From: Zymoseptoria tritici IPO323
Taxonomy: Eukaryota; Ascomycota; Dothideomycetes; Mycosphaerellales; Mycosphaerellaceae
Length of the DNA stretch: 64,000 nucleotides
Assembly: GCF_000219625.1 (NCBI RefSeq)
Contig: NC_018210.1
Coordinates: 1,674,001-1,738,000, forward strand
Reading direction: 5' to 3'
Under the pieces are notes generated by a model, which ran no database searches, had not been told where the DNA came from, and was given only the letters and a program-made list of their open reading frames with translations. The position numbers and the translations under genes are program-made. Numbering within the stretch: position 1 is the first letter of the stretch; each line of letters begins with the position of its first letter. Below are positions 23,073 to 34,880 of the stretch, piece after piece.

Positions 23073-24185
23073 ATGGCCGACCGAATACCACCCGAGAACG
23101 TCCTCTCCGGCGCCTACCTCAGTCGAGTTATGGTAGCCTCATTGCCCACCGATGTCTCGCCCCACCTCAAAACGCCGGCCGATGCAATCGCACTCGGAAC
23201 ACATGCTTCCATGCTCGCCGTTGGTTTCCGATTAGTTGGCCTAGGTGAAGACCATCGCATCGAAGCGCAATCCGATTCCAAAGAAACTCAGCCACTTCCC
23301 TCGGAATGGAATGCGCAAAATGGAGGCTATGCATTCAGATACAAGCATCAGCAAAGCAGCATGGAGTTTCTGGTCAAGATCAGCCGGATGGGAAGCAAAA
23401 TCGTCGTGAATGCGATGGGCCTGGGAGATGACAGAACATGCACATTCGACCTCAAAGCGACGGATTTTGTGTCAGAAGGCAACCTGCCACTCACAATCGA
23501 AGGCACAAACAAGGATGAGGCGGATAAGAAAGTGATTGATACCTTCATCTCTGTTGGCCGACTCAGTGATTTGGGGAGTCTCATGCGTGTTAAGCTCATT
23601 CAGAAGCTCGTCCCGTCGCTCAACAAGGAGGGCTACGAGGAAGAGCAAGAAACGTCATCATCGAGCACACGAGAACCTGCCCCGGGACGGGAAGACAACA
23701 GACCACGTCGAGACCCATTACGTGAGGATCGCGACCCGCTCGCACAACCATATCCACTACATGATCCTCTCGCTCAGCCTCGACGACCTCGGGGTCCCCT
23801 ACCGGAGCCCATTCCTGGTTTTGAAGACGAGTTCGAGGTCCAACGCCCGCCCAGAGGCATCGGACAACCAGGAGGCTATCCGCGCATTGGCGATAGAGAT
23901 CTCTATCCACAAGGACTGGGTCCAAATGATCCGTTCCGAGGCGGCATGGGGCCTGGTTTTGGTGGTGGTATGGGAGGAGGCGGAATGCATCCTACGTTTG
24001 ACGACCCACTCTTCGCGGGACAGGGTGGAAGAGGTGGCGGCTATGATCCACAAGCACCGCCAGGGAGTCGCTTCGATCCTCCGTTTGGACCTGGTGGGCC
24101 GGGAGGCGGGCATCCTCGCGGTGCTGGGATGGGAGGACGTCCTCCAAATCCGTTTGGGGGATTCGGTGGTGGAGACTTCATCTGA
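23073..24185 (+). CDS. Proteasome regulator PI31-like protein
   Basis: Single exon, 370 aa from MADRIPPENVLSG; the frame is open 23 codons further up, but that part is leader-like. The N-terminal 170 residues fit the PI31 (FP-type) fold: HASMLAVGFRLVGLG, WNAQNGGYAFRYKHQQSSMEFLVKI and a conserved core. The C-terminal half is Pro/Gly/Arg/Asp-rich with repeats such as DPLAQPYPLHDPLAQP and RGGGYDP, ending PNPFGGFGGGDFI, as in the PI31 tail that reaches into the 20S proteasome. PI31 modulates and escorts proteasomes in cytosol and nucleus. The lack of introns, an acidic middle and a glycine-rich tail are all usual for the family. Confidence 0.88.
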   Translation: MADRIPPENVLSGAYLSRVMVASLPTDVSPHLKTPADAIALGTHASMLAVGFRLVGLGEDHRIEAQSDSKETQPLPSEWNAQNGGYAFRYKHQQSSMEFLVKISRMGSKIVVNAMGLGDDRTCTFDLKATDFVSEGNLPLTIEGTNKDEADKKVIDTFISVGRLSDLGSLMRVKLIQKLVPSLNKEGYEEEQETSSSSTREPAPGREDNRPRRDPLREDRDPLAQPYPLHDPLAQPRRPRGPLPEPIPGFEDEFEVQRPPRGIGQPGGYPRIGDRDLYPQGLGPNDPFRGGMGPGFGGGMGGGGMHPTFDDPLFAGQGGRGGGYDPQAPPGSRFDPPFGPGGPGGGHPRGAGMGGRPPNPFGGFGGGDFI

Positions 24186-24749
24186 GCGCCGAGGCGCCGA
24201 GGAAGGTGTACGATTTGAGATGTGTTGTGCCGATTACGACGAGAATGAGGTATGAAGAAATGAATCCGGAGCATGGACTGCCAACTGTACCACGTCCGCG
24301 AGGCAACAGTATCGCCGTGGAGCTAAATCGTAGGCTTGTGAACATTGTACATCATATCACAATACGAAACCACAGCTCTTAGCCTCCACGTCATCTTTCA
24401 AGCAGTTTCCCTCGCCGAGATTGGGTGCGCAGCACACTAACCGCGCATAGCGTATCGTGTACTTTAACATTCATAGAAATAGCTTCATCAAAGAACGTCA
24501 AAAGAAGCTTAAAAAAGGCAAAATCTACCGCACTCTACCGACGTGACCTAACCTGGTTCACACCATGACAACGAACGCCTATGACCGCCCACTTGACCCA
24601 TCCCTTCCACCCTTGCAACATCGGACGCGCTTGCGGCTAATTAGCCGCCGAAGCGCCACAAGCGCGCGTCTAGCGGCAGTTTGAGGCGGCTCCTAAACCT
24701 TTTCCTGAACGATCATGCCACGCCATCTCCTCCACAATCTTCGCCAAAA
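24186..24749. other. Intergenic, PI31 3' region and YVC1 promoter
   Basis: No gene seen. A stretch near 24,640-24,670 (TTAGCCGCCGAAGCGCC..GCGCGC) is locally GC-rich. An upstream in-frame codon start at 24681 is not an ATG-led alternative that changes the protein's conserved part. Confidence 0.5.
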
Positions 24750-27742
24750 ATGCGTTCTATCACGACACCCCTACCGGCGATCCCGAGGATCAAGGGTGAC
24801 GAGAACTTTGATGATCTAGTTCGGGCGTTGTCTGTGTACGTCCCATCACGCTCCTTGCGCATGAAGCGCTTCAGCTGAGCCGCCAGCTTTCCCTGGCGGT
24901 GCTATTTGACTGATATTAGTGCGGCCATAGATTCTTCGTTGAGGCAATCGACACGAGTCTCGAATGGGACGAGTTACGAAAGGATGTGTATCCACAGGTG
25001 TTGAAGCCGCTGGTGAGGTACCTAGTGGGCGAAGTACAGCATGAAGAAATCGTTTGTGCGCTGCTGTAAGTGGTGTTGAGTCGAGGTGGAAATTGTGCTC
25101 TGACACCGTGCAGCGCTCTCAAGTGGCACTTTGGAGTTCTGGAAGATGGCGATGATAGAGGCGTCAATGAGACGCGCGGACTGGCCTGCGAGATGGTTGC
25201 TTGGAGATTTGTGACCCATCTCACCCGGAAGGAAACGATCGACTGCCTCTGCCACGAGCTTCCTGCGGACAACAAGTCTGAGTCGCGACCCCACAGCGCC
25301 GACGATGTTGAAGCCGCGAACTTAGACGGCGTAATGGAAGATGCTACCATCGAGCAAGCGCCACTTCTGGGAGGTCGCATGCCAGAGCTGGACGACTCAT
25401 TCTACGACGAATACCCGCGACAGAGCGATTACGCAAAGGACGCTCATTTCTCTACGGTCTTTGCCACTCTGAATGCTCTGGAAATCGCTGCGGTCGCGGA
25501 AGCGAAGAGATTTCTGAGTCAAAAGTCCATTCAGCACATTATCAATGGGATCTGGAAGGGCGATGTCGTGTTCTGGACTTCCCTGCAGAAACACTCGACG
25601 AAGCGGGCCAAGATATACAGGAAGAACCACTCGGATCCATTCTGTCGACTGCGGGTTCCGTTGTATTCCAAGCTCTTCGAGGTCCTGTTTTTCGCAGCAT
25701 TCTTGGCGTTTTACTATGCGGTGCTGGTGCAACGTCCGGTTCAGCATATCAGCACACCAGAGATTATGCTGTATGTCTGGCTCGTTTCTTTCGCCTACAA
25801 CGGTATGTTGGCGACGATGACTCCTCGCCTACCTGTCACTGACTGTGTCATGTTCAGAGCTTGTGGAATTTCTTGATGCTGGTTCAACCTTTTACGCAGC
25901 CGATTTCTGGTCTCTGTGGGATCTAGGTATCATCTTCGTGGGAATGGCCTTCTTCATTTTGCGAATGATCGGTCTGGCAAAGAATGATCACTATGCTACT
26001 GACATAGCGTTCGACATCCTCTCGATCGAGGCTCTCTTTCTTGTGCCGCGGTATGTGGTACTGATCGATCTCGCTGATCTACCGCTGACAGATTGAACAG
26101 CATCTGCTCATTGCTGAGTCTGCATCCCTACTTCGGAATGTTGCTGCCTGTGCTGAAGGAAATGGTACGCCGGACCCATGTCATTTGCAGTCCAGCTCTG
26201 ACGATGTCATGCAGACAAAAGACTTTGCCAAATTCGCCGTGCTCGTTGTGATCGCCTACGCTGGCTTCAGTTCTGCCTTCAGCGTCCTGGGCAGGGACCA
26301 CTACACCTTGGGAAGAATGAATTGGGTATGGGCAATTCGATTGACAAGTGCAGATCCCACAACTGACCTCCTCAGATTCTGATCAAAGTGTTCTTTGGCA
26401 GCTCCTACCTGGGATTCGTAAGTCCACAAATGTATCCTGCATCGCCATTGAGTCGCATACTAATTATGGGCAGGACATCGCGGAAGAGGTATAATCACTC
26501 ATATGAGCAACGCCACCAACGCGATCCACATCGGCGAATACTGACGGCTCCCACTTGCAGATCAGCCCAATTCTAGGACCACCCTTGATGTTCCTGTTCG
26601 TCGCGATGACGAACATCCTGTTGATCACATCCTTGACCTCATTGTTAAGCAACAAGCTCGATAAGGTAGGTGGAAATCGGGGTTCATGCATCTAAGCGCC
26701 CATCTCGGAATCACTGGCTGACAGCACTCTCCCGCACCACATTAGGTCATGGATCACGCCCGCGACGAGTACCTCTTTGTGTAAGTCCTCCGCCTCAATA
26801 CAATAATAAAACAGTGGCAGTACAGTGGAGTTGACGGCTGTGTACAGATACGCTGTCTACGTCCTAGAGGCATCAACCTCCAACCGATTGACATACTTTC
26901 TTCCCCCACTGGTATGTTACACCCTTCCTTGGCCTGCACTATCATCCCGGGAAAAGGAAATGAAGCTGTTGGTGTCGCCGACACCAACAACTCAACTCCA
27001 CAGTCTGCATGCACCGTCGACCATGTGATGTCGTGGAGCTTCTGCCTACAGTCATGGCATTACTGCGGCATGCGTGCAAATCTGCCCTGTCGATGCCTCC
27101 GGGACGGCAGCTCTTGGGCGAATCATGACAGCATCATTCAAGTATGGATGTTGGTTTCCGGATACCAACACAATCCGTTCATTTCATTTGTCAACGCAGC
27201 CTTGTCTCTCCGCTCGATGCCTGCCATGGAGGGTAGTAGCGTTCGAACGGCTGCATGTTGGCTGCAACATGGGACCGAAGCTAACGGACACTGCGTAGAA
27301 CCTCATACCGCTGCTACTCCGTCCGTTGCGGCTGGTGCTGCCGAACCAACAGCTACGCACCTTGAGGATCTCTCTGCTCAAGGCGACGCACTTTCCTCTG
27401 GTTGGTCTGATTCTTGCTTACGAGAATGGGCGCTTATGGATCCATGATCGCCGGACTACGACTCCCGGAGACAAGATTGGCGTTTCGAAACGACTCAGTC
27501 GCCATCCGATCGGTCGAAAAGCGCTTTCATCCGCCCGCGTGCATCTATTGGACGAGCAAGCGCAGGCGCCAGACAGATCTGCCGAAGCGAATTCTCCGAA
27601 AGAGGATCTTTCTGCGGCAGCCAATGCATCTGACGAGACGATTGAGGCTTTGACGACCGCTGTTGCCGATTTAAAATCACAGATCGAGTCGCTCAGTGAG
27701 TTGTTGAAAAAGAAGTCGGCAATGGTGTCACAAAAGTCGTGA
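24750..27742 (+). CDS. YVC1: TRP-family vacuolar calcium channel
   Basis: Twelve exons, 660 aa: 24750-24835, 24931-25065, 25114-25802, 25858-26050, 26101-26164, 26215-26325, 26376-26417, 26474-26488, 26561-26665, 26746-26780, 26848-26911 and 27299-27742. Phases agree throughout and the sum is divisible by three. The protein has a cytosolic N-terminus, six membrane helices (including PLYSKLFEVLFFAAFLAFYY, DLGIIFVGMAFFILR and KFAVLVVIAYAGFSSAF), a pore region around KVFFGSSYLGF and PPLMFLFVAMTNILLITSLT (S6). Next are RLTYFLPPLNLIPLLLRPLR and a C-terminal coiled coil (DETIEALTTAVADLKSQIESL). This is the layout of fungal Yvc1/TRPY channels that release Ca2+ from the vacuole on stretch or osmotic shock. 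Exon 8 is only 15 nt (DIAEE) and the last intron (26912-27298, 387 nt) is much longer than the others (48-95 nt). Confidence 0.92.
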
Positions 27743-28547
27743 TGGTGCGACAAGCCTTGAAATCCCACGAGAGGGTCACTGACAGGCGGCCTGGCTCCAC
27801 AAAAAGTGTGACGGAAGTCACTTGCAAGGAAAAGGCTGATGAGCACCCCTCCGCAAAACGAGATCGGCTCGTCCTAAGCGCGAGGTGATGCACGGAGCGA
27901 CGCTACCCTCGTGCTAGGTTAAGCGGATTCACACCATGGCTTAGGTCTTACCACTACGTCGGGATTCGCCAAGAGTATCGACTGGCCCGCCCGTCCTCTT
28001 GCCGGAAGTCTGATGCGCAATACTTCCAGACCATAGAGGCGATGCCAGTGGGGTCTGCGCCGACACTGCCCGCTCTTCGATTCGTCCCGGTCGTCATTCA
28101 CGCTATCGCTGCATACAGCCCCGTCGACAGTCCCTCTCTTCGTGTCTTGCCTTGCTCTCATACTAGGGCATGCATAATCGAACCTTACTACTCCTGCTCC
28201 AACGCCTCTACCAGGGCCTTGCATCGCCCATCATGACATCCTGGCCATGTTGTCCGCGGCGAGAGCCGTTGGGCCTCTACTCGTCAGATCACTCTCCAGT
28301 CTCGCTTGGTTCATATCCCTTCATTCATTCCTTGACACTTCGTGTAACCGCTGGCGTTCATCGCATACTTGCAGACACTGCCTGCTCGCAAGCTTGATAT
28401 CTGCCTAATGCGATCTATCACTTGGCCTCATGCTGCGCACTCTCATGTGACGAGATCCATCCATCCTTCCGCCTTCTTATATCTCCGGCTGGTGCAGCTG
28501 CCAGGAACGCTTGCAGATTCACCAGATCCTCCCGTTCCATCGCCACC
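27743..28547. other. Intergenic, upstream of the C2H2 factor
   Basis: No gene recognised. The reading frame of the C2H2 gene is open to 28,422, but the codons before 28,548 are not conserved-looking and the ATG at 28,548 has a good context (GCCACCATG). Confidence 0.55.
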
Positions 28548-29959
28548 ATGAGCTACTATCCAGATTCCCGAAGTCGCAAGCCACAGACAACCGGATCAAT
28601 GGTTTCCAACAACGCCATGGACTATTCTCCGGCATCAAATCTATCCACCTCTTTCAGTCAGCAGTACGAACAGACCCAATACAACAGCAGTACCTCATGG
28701 GCGGACGTCGGTGCATCCCTCGAAGATCAATACGCCATGGCACAGTCGATTGCTTGGTCCACCGATCCTTCGCGTCAGGTACTGCTTGACTCGATGCAGA
28801 CACCCACACAGGCAATGTTCATGGACATGCCTTTGTCCCAAGGCAACAGCAATGTCACATCATCAATGACTTGGCCGGCAACACTCGCCAACTCCCTTCA
28901 TTCGACTCAGTACCCCACGAGCCAGCAAGGCCATATCTTTGCGGCGACGCAGAATTGCTACGTACAACCAGATTCCCTTCAAGGACTTTCCAGCGACCCT
29001 TCGTATGCGACCTGGCCGCTCCCACAAAACAGTGCCGACTCTTACTTTGTCCGCAACAACCTATCGCCTGGTCGCTCTGACTACAGCGTATCGTCGCAGT
29101 CCGGCATTAGTCTATCTCCCTACGCGAACTCAGAGCCCGGGCGCAACGACACAGCCCACGTGAAAGTTGAAGAGCTTTACGAGCCCGCCCGCTCTCGTCT
29201 CAACTCTGACGGCGCTACCGACGTCCAACATCACCACGTCAACCTGAACGACGTACACCGTCCTCCTCGCGCTGTTGCAGAAAAGCAGCGAAGATCCTCT
29301 TCCCGCTCATCGCTTCAGAGCGAGTACATGGAACAAAAGCCTTCCATGAGCACTTCCCGAGTCTCGCCCGCCCTCCGTCGCTCCATCTCCTCCAACAACG
29401 TACGCGACAATCGCGCCGACAAACGTGGCTTTACCACCAAAGCCAACTCGACTTGTGCATGCCAGCTTTGCGGGCGTTACTTCCAACGAACGTACAACTT
29501 GCGCGCACACATGGAGACGCACAATCCAGTTCGGGATCAGCCTTGGAAGTGTCAGCACGAGGGATGTGAGAGGCGCTTCGTCAGGAAGACGGACTTGGTG
29601 AGACATTGGGACAGCGTAAGTTTCCTGTGGCTTTGACCCTCGTATTCCAGAAGCAACGTTGACGATGCTTCAGGTCCATCTCAAGGCACGACCACACCAT
29701 TGCAAACTCTGCCTGAACTCATTTGCGCGCAAAGATACGTTGCGACGGTACATAAAATCTGATCGTCTTCTTTGATTGGGCTCGTGAGTTGACATATATC
29801 GGCAGGCACATCGAAGATGGTTGTCGCAGCCGTCCAGAAGGACAGCGACGAAGCTCTTCGAGGAGGGCGTCAAATTCGTCAGCCAACCACGCGCAACAAC
29901 ATCGGCAGCAGTACTCCGACACAGCGCCATTCCCGAAGGTCGAACCAGAGGACGAGTAG
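28548..29959 (+). CDS. C2H2-type zinc-finger transcription factor
   Basis: Three exons: 28548-29615, 29674-29747 and 29806-29959, with two 58-nt introns; 431 aa. The first 300 residues are Ser/Gln/Asn/Tyr-rich without a fold, likely activation and regulation regions. Three fingers follow: CQLC..H-x3-H (C305, C308, H321, H325), C-x4-C..H-x4-H (C335, C340, H353, H358) and a final C2HC-like finger (C366, C369, H382, C387). The splice junctions fall inside finger 2 and finger 3 and rebuild both, which supports the model. The tail ends in an acidic PKVEPEDE. The gene is likely a nuclear DNA-binding regulator; I cannot name its regulon. A KxEE-like motif near VKVEELYE could be a SUMO site, which is speculation. 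Confidence 0.88.
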
Positions 29960-32900
29960 CTCTCCGCTCACCGCGCAAATTGAGAGAAAGAGAGTAGAAA
30001 GTAAAGATCAGTGCAAATTGCGAGATACCACTTGAATTAAGGGCTTGGACATTGGGCGAGACGGGCAGCATCGTTACTACATATTGCATAGCATGGCATG
30101 ACATCGCGTCGGTAAAGCGAGCGGAGGCATTTGAGGATTACGTGGAAGCGGCCGAAAGTCAGTAGACAGATTCAAATGACATAGCATATGAACCAACATA
30201 TCTGGACGTCGTATCTACTCTCTCAGCCATCGAGTATCGACGTCGCAATTCACGCAGTTCACTGTGATCTGCTCGCCCGGCTTCGTGCCTTTCGCTCTTC
30301 TCGTTCTCGGCATGATCAAGAGATCGACCCAGCACGACGGCACCGCGTGATCTCATATTCAACAAAAAACCAACACGACATGGCTGCTGGTCAACCCGCT
30401 TTCATGCCGACCATCGTCCGCCACAGTGTGATCGTTTCGCAACCACCAACAACAAGTCCTTGGAAGCTATTGAACGTTCCACAGTGTCGGGCCGATGGAC
30501 GCGGGACGTGTCAAATAATACACTCATATCACCTGACGTTGATACACGCAGTTGCACGCGAGTGCGTTCGCTCCGACTCGTGGCGTAAGGGGAGATCTGA
30601 GATTGGGGGCTGAAGTTTATCGGGATTGTGACGATGATTCAGTTGGTTTCAACGGTCAGAGATTGGGGGCTGGGAAGTTCTCGGCTTTTTGCATTCATCA
30701 ACGTTGGGCTGAGGACTTTGATTCAGGCATTGCCAACCCACAGAGCGACTCTCTGGCCATCAGACATGCTGTTACGTGGATGCCTACACTTACGTGCTGG
30801 AGACGGAAAGAAGAGCTGCTTCTGGCTGCAGCGTTGATGTCGGTTCTACTAGCCACATTAGCCGATGTCTTCATGCACGCTGCACGAGCGGAGCGGCCGA
30901 AAGACTTTGGACCGAATGAACACTCTCCATCTAGGCGCCGATGTTCTCGCATTTTGTTCATTGGTTGTCTGTGGTGAATCTCTGGACAGGGATTGGCCAG
31001 AGCCGGTTGAATTTCGCCATATTTCTGTGGATCCGGATGGGCCCCCCCTTGCTTGCATGGTTCAAGGCTGTTGATGATGGGGACGGAAGCCGTGGACTTG
31101 ACTCCTTGAGGGTAATATTCGCCAGTTGATGGGCGGCGAGACTATCGTCGGACAGCAAGTTGGGCCGAGTGCACCAAAGGTCGCCGGCGCCATCGCTCGC
31201 TGGGGTCCTCGGGGGCAAGGCGCCCCGTCGCGGGTCGAATCATGAAGCCTGTCAGCGAGAGTCGGCAGTTGTGGTCTGAAAACGATACCCAGCTTGCATC
31301 GATGCACAAAGGGTTCGAAGGAGAGGTTCTTCATCGAGAAGTCTCCCGTGATGCTTTATAGTTCCAGGAACTACGCGGATGAATGAAGCACGCTCCCTTT
31401 CAATCGAGGAAAAATATAAGACCTTCGACAACCTACTCGACCTTCTGTCAGACGCGCGTCGACGTGGGCATCTACAAAGGTACCTTGTTGCCCGCAAAGG
31501 ACTTTCTGCTGGATTGAGGTTATCAACGAGTGGTAGCATCATACCCTCAAGGCTCCTTACCTCCACTCACCAGTGGAGACTGACTTCAGCCAGATACGAG
31601 TACACATCGCATCGGACGGCATCAGCGTGCTCTTCAGCATCAACTTGGCAGCCGCGATCCCTTGCATCGAGCCGCATCACTGCTGAGAAGAGTCAAACAT
31701 CGGACAGCATTGGACATGCCTCTCCAGACCAAACGGATCTCCGCCGCATGCAGCATGCACGAGCGCCTTCGATAAAGATTCGACACGTACTGGAGTTGTC
31801 TTCCCTTGGCTTCCGCTTGGACCTTGAATCGGCTCTACTGCAAGCCCTCTGGGCTGCTCCCAGTGCAAAGGACCACGCCTCCGTTTCATGTTCACAAACT
31901 GCGGCACGTATGAAGCGACGCTCACCTTCACAACGCTGTGCCATTTCTTGGAAGCATGCGCGTCTTCGCAATGGACGATCGTGCTGGATCTGTGGATCTG
32001 ATCGACAAGTTGCTGGGATGAGATCCTTTGGCCAGAGCTGTCGCCAGTCCCGGACCCGTCAGAAGCTGTGGGAGTGATGCATGATCTCCTTGCTGATGCC
32101 TGTCATGACTCGACGTACAAGGGACTGCATGGGAGAATTGAGTCCTTTCCAACAGCTGTCTCGGGACCGAGATCCCCTCGGTGCCTTCTCCGAATTTCCA
32201 CTGAAGGAAGCGAGTACAACACCAGGTTTTCTTCATCCGATGCATATCTACTTGGCAATGCGAGCTTGTCAATTCCTCGATGAGGCGACTCGGGACCGAG
32301 TTCTTGTCTAGTCCGCGAGACCTGATGACCGAAAGTATAGGCAATGCCAACAAGATTGGTTTCGAATCAACGATGGGACTGTCAGCCTTGCGTTTCGACA
32401 TACGGACAGATGGGCAATGCTTCCGATGTATTGCAAGGTGCAGCTCAACATATCGTTGATGAATGCTACAAAGTAGCGAAGCCTTTCTTTCATCGGCACA
32501 ATTGGCGATAAGTCCTCATGATGTGCTGTCAGATTCAACTCCATGATCGTCTCGGCGATGAAACCGCCACACCTGTTGTCAATCGAATGTGCCGTGGAGG
32601 AACATTCCAATCATCCAATTCGTGCCGCTCCGATGTGATCGGAGCAGGTACAATCTCTAGTGTTGTGAAGTAACCAGGTTCTGTGCATGAACGTTCACGC
32701 CCCGGTGCAGGGATGTTTTGACACTTGCAGGATCCGTGAGATTGACAAGGGCACCGCTGCTCTCGCTCAATTCATCATCAACCCGTCTAAATCGCCACCT
32801 CCTCTTTACGCCTCATGCTCCAAATGTTGCAATCGCATCCACAGCCAAGGCGGAAAAATATGCGTCTCGATGGCCGAGCAAGTCCGATGAAACTCGCTTC

Positions 32901-34880
32901 TTTCACCGTCATGCAACGATCCGTGAAAATACGTGTCGTCAACAATGCACCGCTGATCCAACCACGACGAGGTCGCACGAGCGTTCGAAGCCCTGTGTGG
33001 AGTGTGCACGACCAGATCCACATCGCCGTCCATCCCTTTGCGGGCCCGCATGAAGCTCGGATCATGTGATACAAGCGTGGAGGGACCGTGTCCGTCCGGC
33101 GGAAGAAGCTGGAGTTGGAAGGTGGACTCAGTTTTGCCCGAGTGTGGACTCTGGCCGTCGTCGAGATTGCAAGTCGCTCGGATAACGTCTTCCGGAGCTC
33201 TCTCATGAGTCGATCCTCAGAACGTGGATTGTCTGGATTGGTTCGAAATTTGGGTCATGTCTGCAGCATGAGACAACCTCTCTTCTGCCAGGCGACATAG
33301 CCTTTGGCTGATATTGACTGTCGAGCCAGATCTGGAATCAATCGCGATGAAACAATGCAGAGGTGGGTTGAGATCCGGAACGGTTTCTCGTAACAAGATC
33401 GCAAATGCTGTAATCGCGGATTCACAGCTCTTCGCAGAACTTGCTGCGTTTCCGGCCAGGTTGGTCTTCAACATCACTTCTCCGATGGCCACCACGACAA
33501 CCCTTGTCCGGATCTATGGTCGACACGCGCGGAGCCTGCCCGAAGAAAGAAGACAATTGCTGGTATTCGACGAGACTCTTCTGCAAGCAGATTCCCATGG
33601 ATAGTCTGCGACAGACGGTTGCACCTGTGCTCTGTCTCATCCAGGCACATCGCCTGCTCCGCGCGGTGTTCAGACACGTACGAACAGCTGTATCTGTCTG
33701 GACCTCGACGACATGATGTCTGTGATGCTTGTACGGCACCCGGAAGATATACTGCTAATCTTCAAGTTTGCGTTTGGCGCAAGTTCTGTCCCACATATGT
33801 CACAACGCTACGCAGACCCCGCCGAGCGCCACTGCCGGAGCTACCAGAGAAGACATGGCGAAAGCAATAATAATTCGACATTTGCGCATCTTGCGAATGG
33901 AAATGCTGGCATAGAAGAAAGAGCATTGAGCAAACGAGCGCAGGCACGAAGCAATGCTTATGCTGTCTCTCCTGGCATTTCCAGCATGTCGAAGCCATAT
34001 CAGACCTGCATAGTACCAGCTCGGCGACTGTTGGTAGATGACAAAACCAGATGCGGCAATTGCACACCTGCTTCGCTCGACATGGCCCGGACGTGTACTG
34101 CGATTATGCGAAGATCAATCGCTCCAAGTTGCGACGCGCGCTCAAGTATGGTTCGGAAGACTCGTCCTGTGTATGAACCATGGTCCATTTGCCCTGAGAG
34201 GTGAAGATCTTCATTCATTGACGATAGTCGTCGGCTGTCCCGAACTTCCTCCCCGCTCCACATTCCGCCGTTTTCATCGACTGAAGGAATGTAATCTCAT
34301 GTCGTAGCAACACCCAGGTTGCTGCGTGAAATTTACGACAGCGACACGATCCGTCATCGACAGAAACTCTTCGCAGCTTGCAGAAGGACTTTTCGGCACT
34401 ACTTAGCAGCTTCGACTCGACCTCCAAATCGCCGGGGAGCAGATTATTTAGCGGTTAGCAGCAGACCTCCGGGACGATCACTCCGCATTGCGCGATCACC
34501 CTCGATTCTGCATGCCGCAAGACCCCGTCTTTTGGCGTTTTTCCCAACATCCGCTTGCAGCGTCATTTCTGCGGTTCTTTTGAACTTGAGCAAAACATCC
34601 GTTTGCGACGCATCTGCCTTTCCGACTCAGGTGTCCTGGAGATCTCGCAGCATCTGCACTACCGTGTGCAGACGGCGAAGAGGTCTAGAGCATCTTCGGG
34701 ACTTTCTAAAAAATCAGCCTCCTGCCCTCCTGCCCTGCTCCGATCATGCCCGCATAGCATTCTTCTCGGCTACTGGATAACGACGAGTGACTCCTGGTGC
34801 TCAGTAAGCTCACTACCCTCATATGTTGCGTCCGAGGTTACAGTCTCGGTTTGGTCAGATGCCGGCTCTCCTGGACTGCT
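29960..34880. other. 4.9-kb stretch without a convincing gene
   Basis: Both strands have many 60-230 codon frames, for example 31379-32077 (+), 31928-32401 (-), 32787-33206 (-) and 33217-33495 (-). None shows a domain, splice-linked partners or consistent frame use, so I treat them as chance or decayed sequence. A short direct repeat (GAGATTGGGGGCTG) occurs at about 30,598 and 30,660. The last several hundred bases hold the 5' leader of the GPCR gene. Confidence 0.45.

Noticed and set aside
31379..32077. 232-codon plus-strand frame
   Set aside because: Ser/Arg-rich text without domain or splice context, and overlapping frames on the other strand are equally long.
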